Below, piece by piece: positions 62,462-64,000 of a DNA stretch of 64,000 nucleotides (positions are counted from its first letter, which is position 1; every line of letters starts with the position of its first letter). The notes beneath the pieces are model-generated. The model was not told where the DNA came from, searched no databases, and saw nothing but the letters and a program-made list of their open reading frames with translations. The DNA is from Streptomyces aureocirculatus (lineage in GTDB: Bacteria > Actinomycetota > Actinomycetes > Streptomycetales > Streptomycetaceae), in the NCBI RefSeq assembly GCF_000720475.1, contig NZ_JOAP01000049.1:1-64000 (forward strand). Direction: 5' to 3'. A program made the translations under genes and the position numbers.

Positions 62462-63057
62462 GACCTCTCCTCAGGTTGAGGATCAACATCCACTTCCCTG
62501 GCCGACGGCGCACAGGGCCACCGGCCTGCCGGGGCTCATCGGGAACCCCGGGGCGAGAAGCGGGCGTGACAACTAGCTAGGTGCATGACCGGATAGCGTG
62601 GCAAGACCACGCACGCATATATGACAATATGATAATTACGAAAACGGGCAGGCCCCCGCGTCGCCGCTTTCGGTTTTCACCAAAAACACACGGCTCCTCA
62701 GCGCCGTACAAGCCTTGGGGAAAAACGTTTCGAACAGTATTCTCGCAATACTGTGACGGCTGTGACAGAGAGATGACGGCCACGGGCGGACGGAGCCGCC
62801 GGGGCGTACTCGGCTCTTGCGCCGCACTCCCCCGCTCCCGATTCCGCCCTTCATCACCTCCGATGCGCCGTCCTCCGCAACGATCGACAGCGTCGGGGCG
62901 GCCGGATCAGGCCGAGCGGAACAGTTCCTCCGCATTGCCGGAGGAGAGCGCCTGGGTGACGGGAGTGGCGACGCCCGGCAAGATCTAGACGTCGATCCCG
63001 GCGCCTGGTGCCGTGATATCTGCCCACCCGGGACGTCTCACGAAGGTGCCTCAGCGC
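62462..63057. other. Upstream region of the lasso operon, AT-rich island, no supported gene
   Basis: The minus strand must hold the lasso promoter. 62600-62760 is markedly AT-rich for this genome (GCATATATGACAATATGATA at 62612), with spurious short frames on both strands. 62800-63050 appears to be decayed coding sequence without a name. Confidence 0.4.
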
Positions 63058-63150
63058 CCCTCGACCTCGACCGGCCCGTCGCGGTCATATTGCTGGGCAT
63101 CCTCAACTCGTACTCGACACGGACGAGGCACTGGAGATCGTTCGCATGAC
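63058..63150 (+). pseudogene. Fragment of a DUF574 methyltransferase
   Basis: LDLDRPVAVILLGILN, then VLDTDEALEIVR in a second frame, matches the gene at 35844 (36290-36385) with high nucleotide identity. Only about 90 bp survive, with one frameshift. Confidence 0.6.
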
Positions 63151-63280
63151 CTGGTAGACACGAGCGTTCCGTTGCATCCACCGGTCAGCACGGATTTCGC
63201 CGTTCGGCTCCGGCCGCAGTCGGCCGCGAGTGATGCGAACCCAAAGGTTGTCCCGCAATGCGTCGGCAGTCTCTGGAGAC

Positions 63281-63436
63281 TCACTCACCGGTCTCGCCGT
63301 CGATGAGCTCGCGCGCGACATCGAGGTGACCGACGTGCCGGGCGTACTCCTGGAGCAAGTGGAAGAGGATCCGTCCGAGCGAGGGCGCTTGGTCGGGTGT
63401 CTTGAAGCGGCCCCCGAGGCGTGCCGTGTCACTCCT
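63281..63436 (-). pseudogene. DinB/DUF664 protein C-terminal fragment
   Basis: The frame ending at 63281 reads LGRILFHLLQEYARHVGHLD, then VARELIDGETGE, the conserved His-containing C-terminus of DinB-like metalloproteins. The N-terminal 120 residues are absent. 63437-63508 is empty. Confidence 0.6.
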
Positions 63437-63508
63437 ATCCACCCGGAGGAGAAGTCAAGGAGTGGACGGTAGCCGCCGACATGTCCGGCAGATCCATCGC
63501 TGCCGGTC

Positions 63509-64000
63509 TTATGGCTCGGGAAGTGTCGGGCGGCCCCGGTGGGTTGCCTGTGGGTGGCTCGGGGCGCACCCTGCTGATGCCGCGGGCAATTCCACGGTGA
63601 TGCGGAGCCCGCCGGCAGGGCGTGGGGTAAGCGTGAGGGTGCCGTCGTGTGCCTCGGTGATGGTCTTGACGATGGCCAGGCCCAGGCCGACGCCTGCCTG
63701 GTCGGTGTGGATGCGCTCGGTGCCGCGCTGGAAGGGTTCGGTGAGGGTCGCGACCAGTTGTGGGGGGAGCTGCTCGCCGGTGTTCTCGACGGTGAGTACC
63801 ACGGTCTTGGGGCGGACGCCGGTGTGGACCCGGACGGTGCCCCGTTCCGGCACGTTGTGGACGATCGCGTTTTGTACGAGGTTCGTGGTGAGCTGCAGCA
63901 GGAGCGCGGGCGAACCGGTCGTGGGCGCGATGTTGCCGCTGGTCTCGAGGGTGACACCGTGCTTTTCCGCGAGCGGGTGGAGCGTTTCGGTTGCTTCCTC
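63509..64000 (-). CDS. Sensor histidine kinase, C-terminal part (runs off the window)
   Basis: 164 residues visible. HATPase domain: N box LTTNLVQNAIVHN, then VVLTVENTGEQLPPQLVATL, F box EPFQRG and G2 box GVGLGLAIVKTITEAHDGTL. The C-terminal tail is Pro/His-rich. The sequence style is that of CutS/VanS-type kinases with a long periplasmic sensor. The phospho-acceptor His and membrane helices lie beyond position 64000. It would phosphorylate a partner response regulator encoded outside the window. Confidence 0.85.
   Translation of the reverse strand, partial: EEATETLHPLAEKHGVTLETSGNIAPTTGSPALLLQLTTNLVQNAIVHNVPERGTVRVHTGVRPKTVVLTVENTGEQLPPQLVATLTEPFQRGTERIHTDQAGVGLGLAIVKTITEAHDGTLTLTPRPAGGLRITVELPAASAGCAPSHPQATHRGRPTLPEP

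Noticed and set aside
62577..62783. Minus-strand 68-codon frame upstream of the lasso precursor as a second precursor
   Set aside because: No Thr-containing leader junction, no YxxPxLxxxG pattern and no Asp/Glu at ring position; lies in an AT-rich non-coding island.

Overview
The window is high-GC actinobacterial DNA with the gene content of a Streptomyces chromosome, most likely an arm (accessory) region. The signs are near-uniform GC-rich third codon positions, GTG starts, ATGA/GTGA-overlapping operons, and families typical of the genus: DUF5994, DUF6098, DUF5133, DUF574-type methyltransferases, ANTAR/STAS/SpoIIE regulators, a streptogrisin-like protease, a secreted ATP 3'-pyrophosphokinase and a rifampin phosphotransferase under a rifampin-associated element. 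Broken genes are unusually dense: frameshifts, end deletions, one internal inversion and MITE insertions. This fits chromosome-arm decay, although single-base frameshifts at short homopolymers could also be assembly errors.

Layout. 0.1-1.6 kb: broken NB-ARC and AAC(3) genes, then a vestigial three-repeat CRISPR-like array with 61-bp period. 2.06-3.33 kb: a cytochrome P450 gene overlapping a 19-codon ORF that encodes MTAMRRIFTTKPARRWYWY behind a perfect Shine-Dalgarno sequence and ahead of a hairpin. I read this as a minimal P450-crosslinked RiPP locus, the most novel item here. 3.6-12 kb: PLP-dependent decarboxylase, M20 peptidase, small DUF genes, SpoIIE phosphatase, DUF2795 and baeRF/Vms1-like stress genes. 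12-15.7 kb: decayed genes (DUF6328, UDP-glucose dehydrogenase, retropepsin-like, ProC). 15.8-19.3 kb: APH-like kinase, DHFR-like reductase, and epoxide hydrolase divergent from a CGNR regulator with paired operators. 19.8-28.6 kb: secreted hydrolases (frameshifted GH87 glucanase, ATP 3'-pyrophosphokinase, amidohydrolase, S1 protease) and an XRE regulator. 28.7-30.8 kb: MarR/VOC pair with twin palindromes and a methyltransferase. 30.9-34.8 kb: RAE-rph and a urea transporter.

35-50 kb: a scrambled dienelactone hydrolase, a DUF574 methyltransferase, broken Gly-rich and Trypco2 genes, then a signalling-rich block (STAS, PRC-barrel, ANTAR, GNAT, two GAF-ANTAR proteins). An uncharacterised helical protein sits next to an AsnO-like 2-oxoglutarate oxygenase. 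Two copies of an IS630-like MITE flank this last part, and one disrupts a marR-type gene.

50.5-56.7 kb: a translationally coupled operon (lipoprotein SBP, permease, ATPase, permease, amidohydrolase) divergent from a LacI regulator with two operator-like palindromes. Three of its genes carry in-frame N-terminal tandem repeats of different unit length. 57.9-62.5 kb: a complete lasso peptide cluster on the minus strand (A, C, B1, B2, D). Its predicted core LLQRHGNDRLILSKN belongs to the citrulassin family. The window ends with decayed DUF574 and DinB fragments and a truncated sensor kinase.
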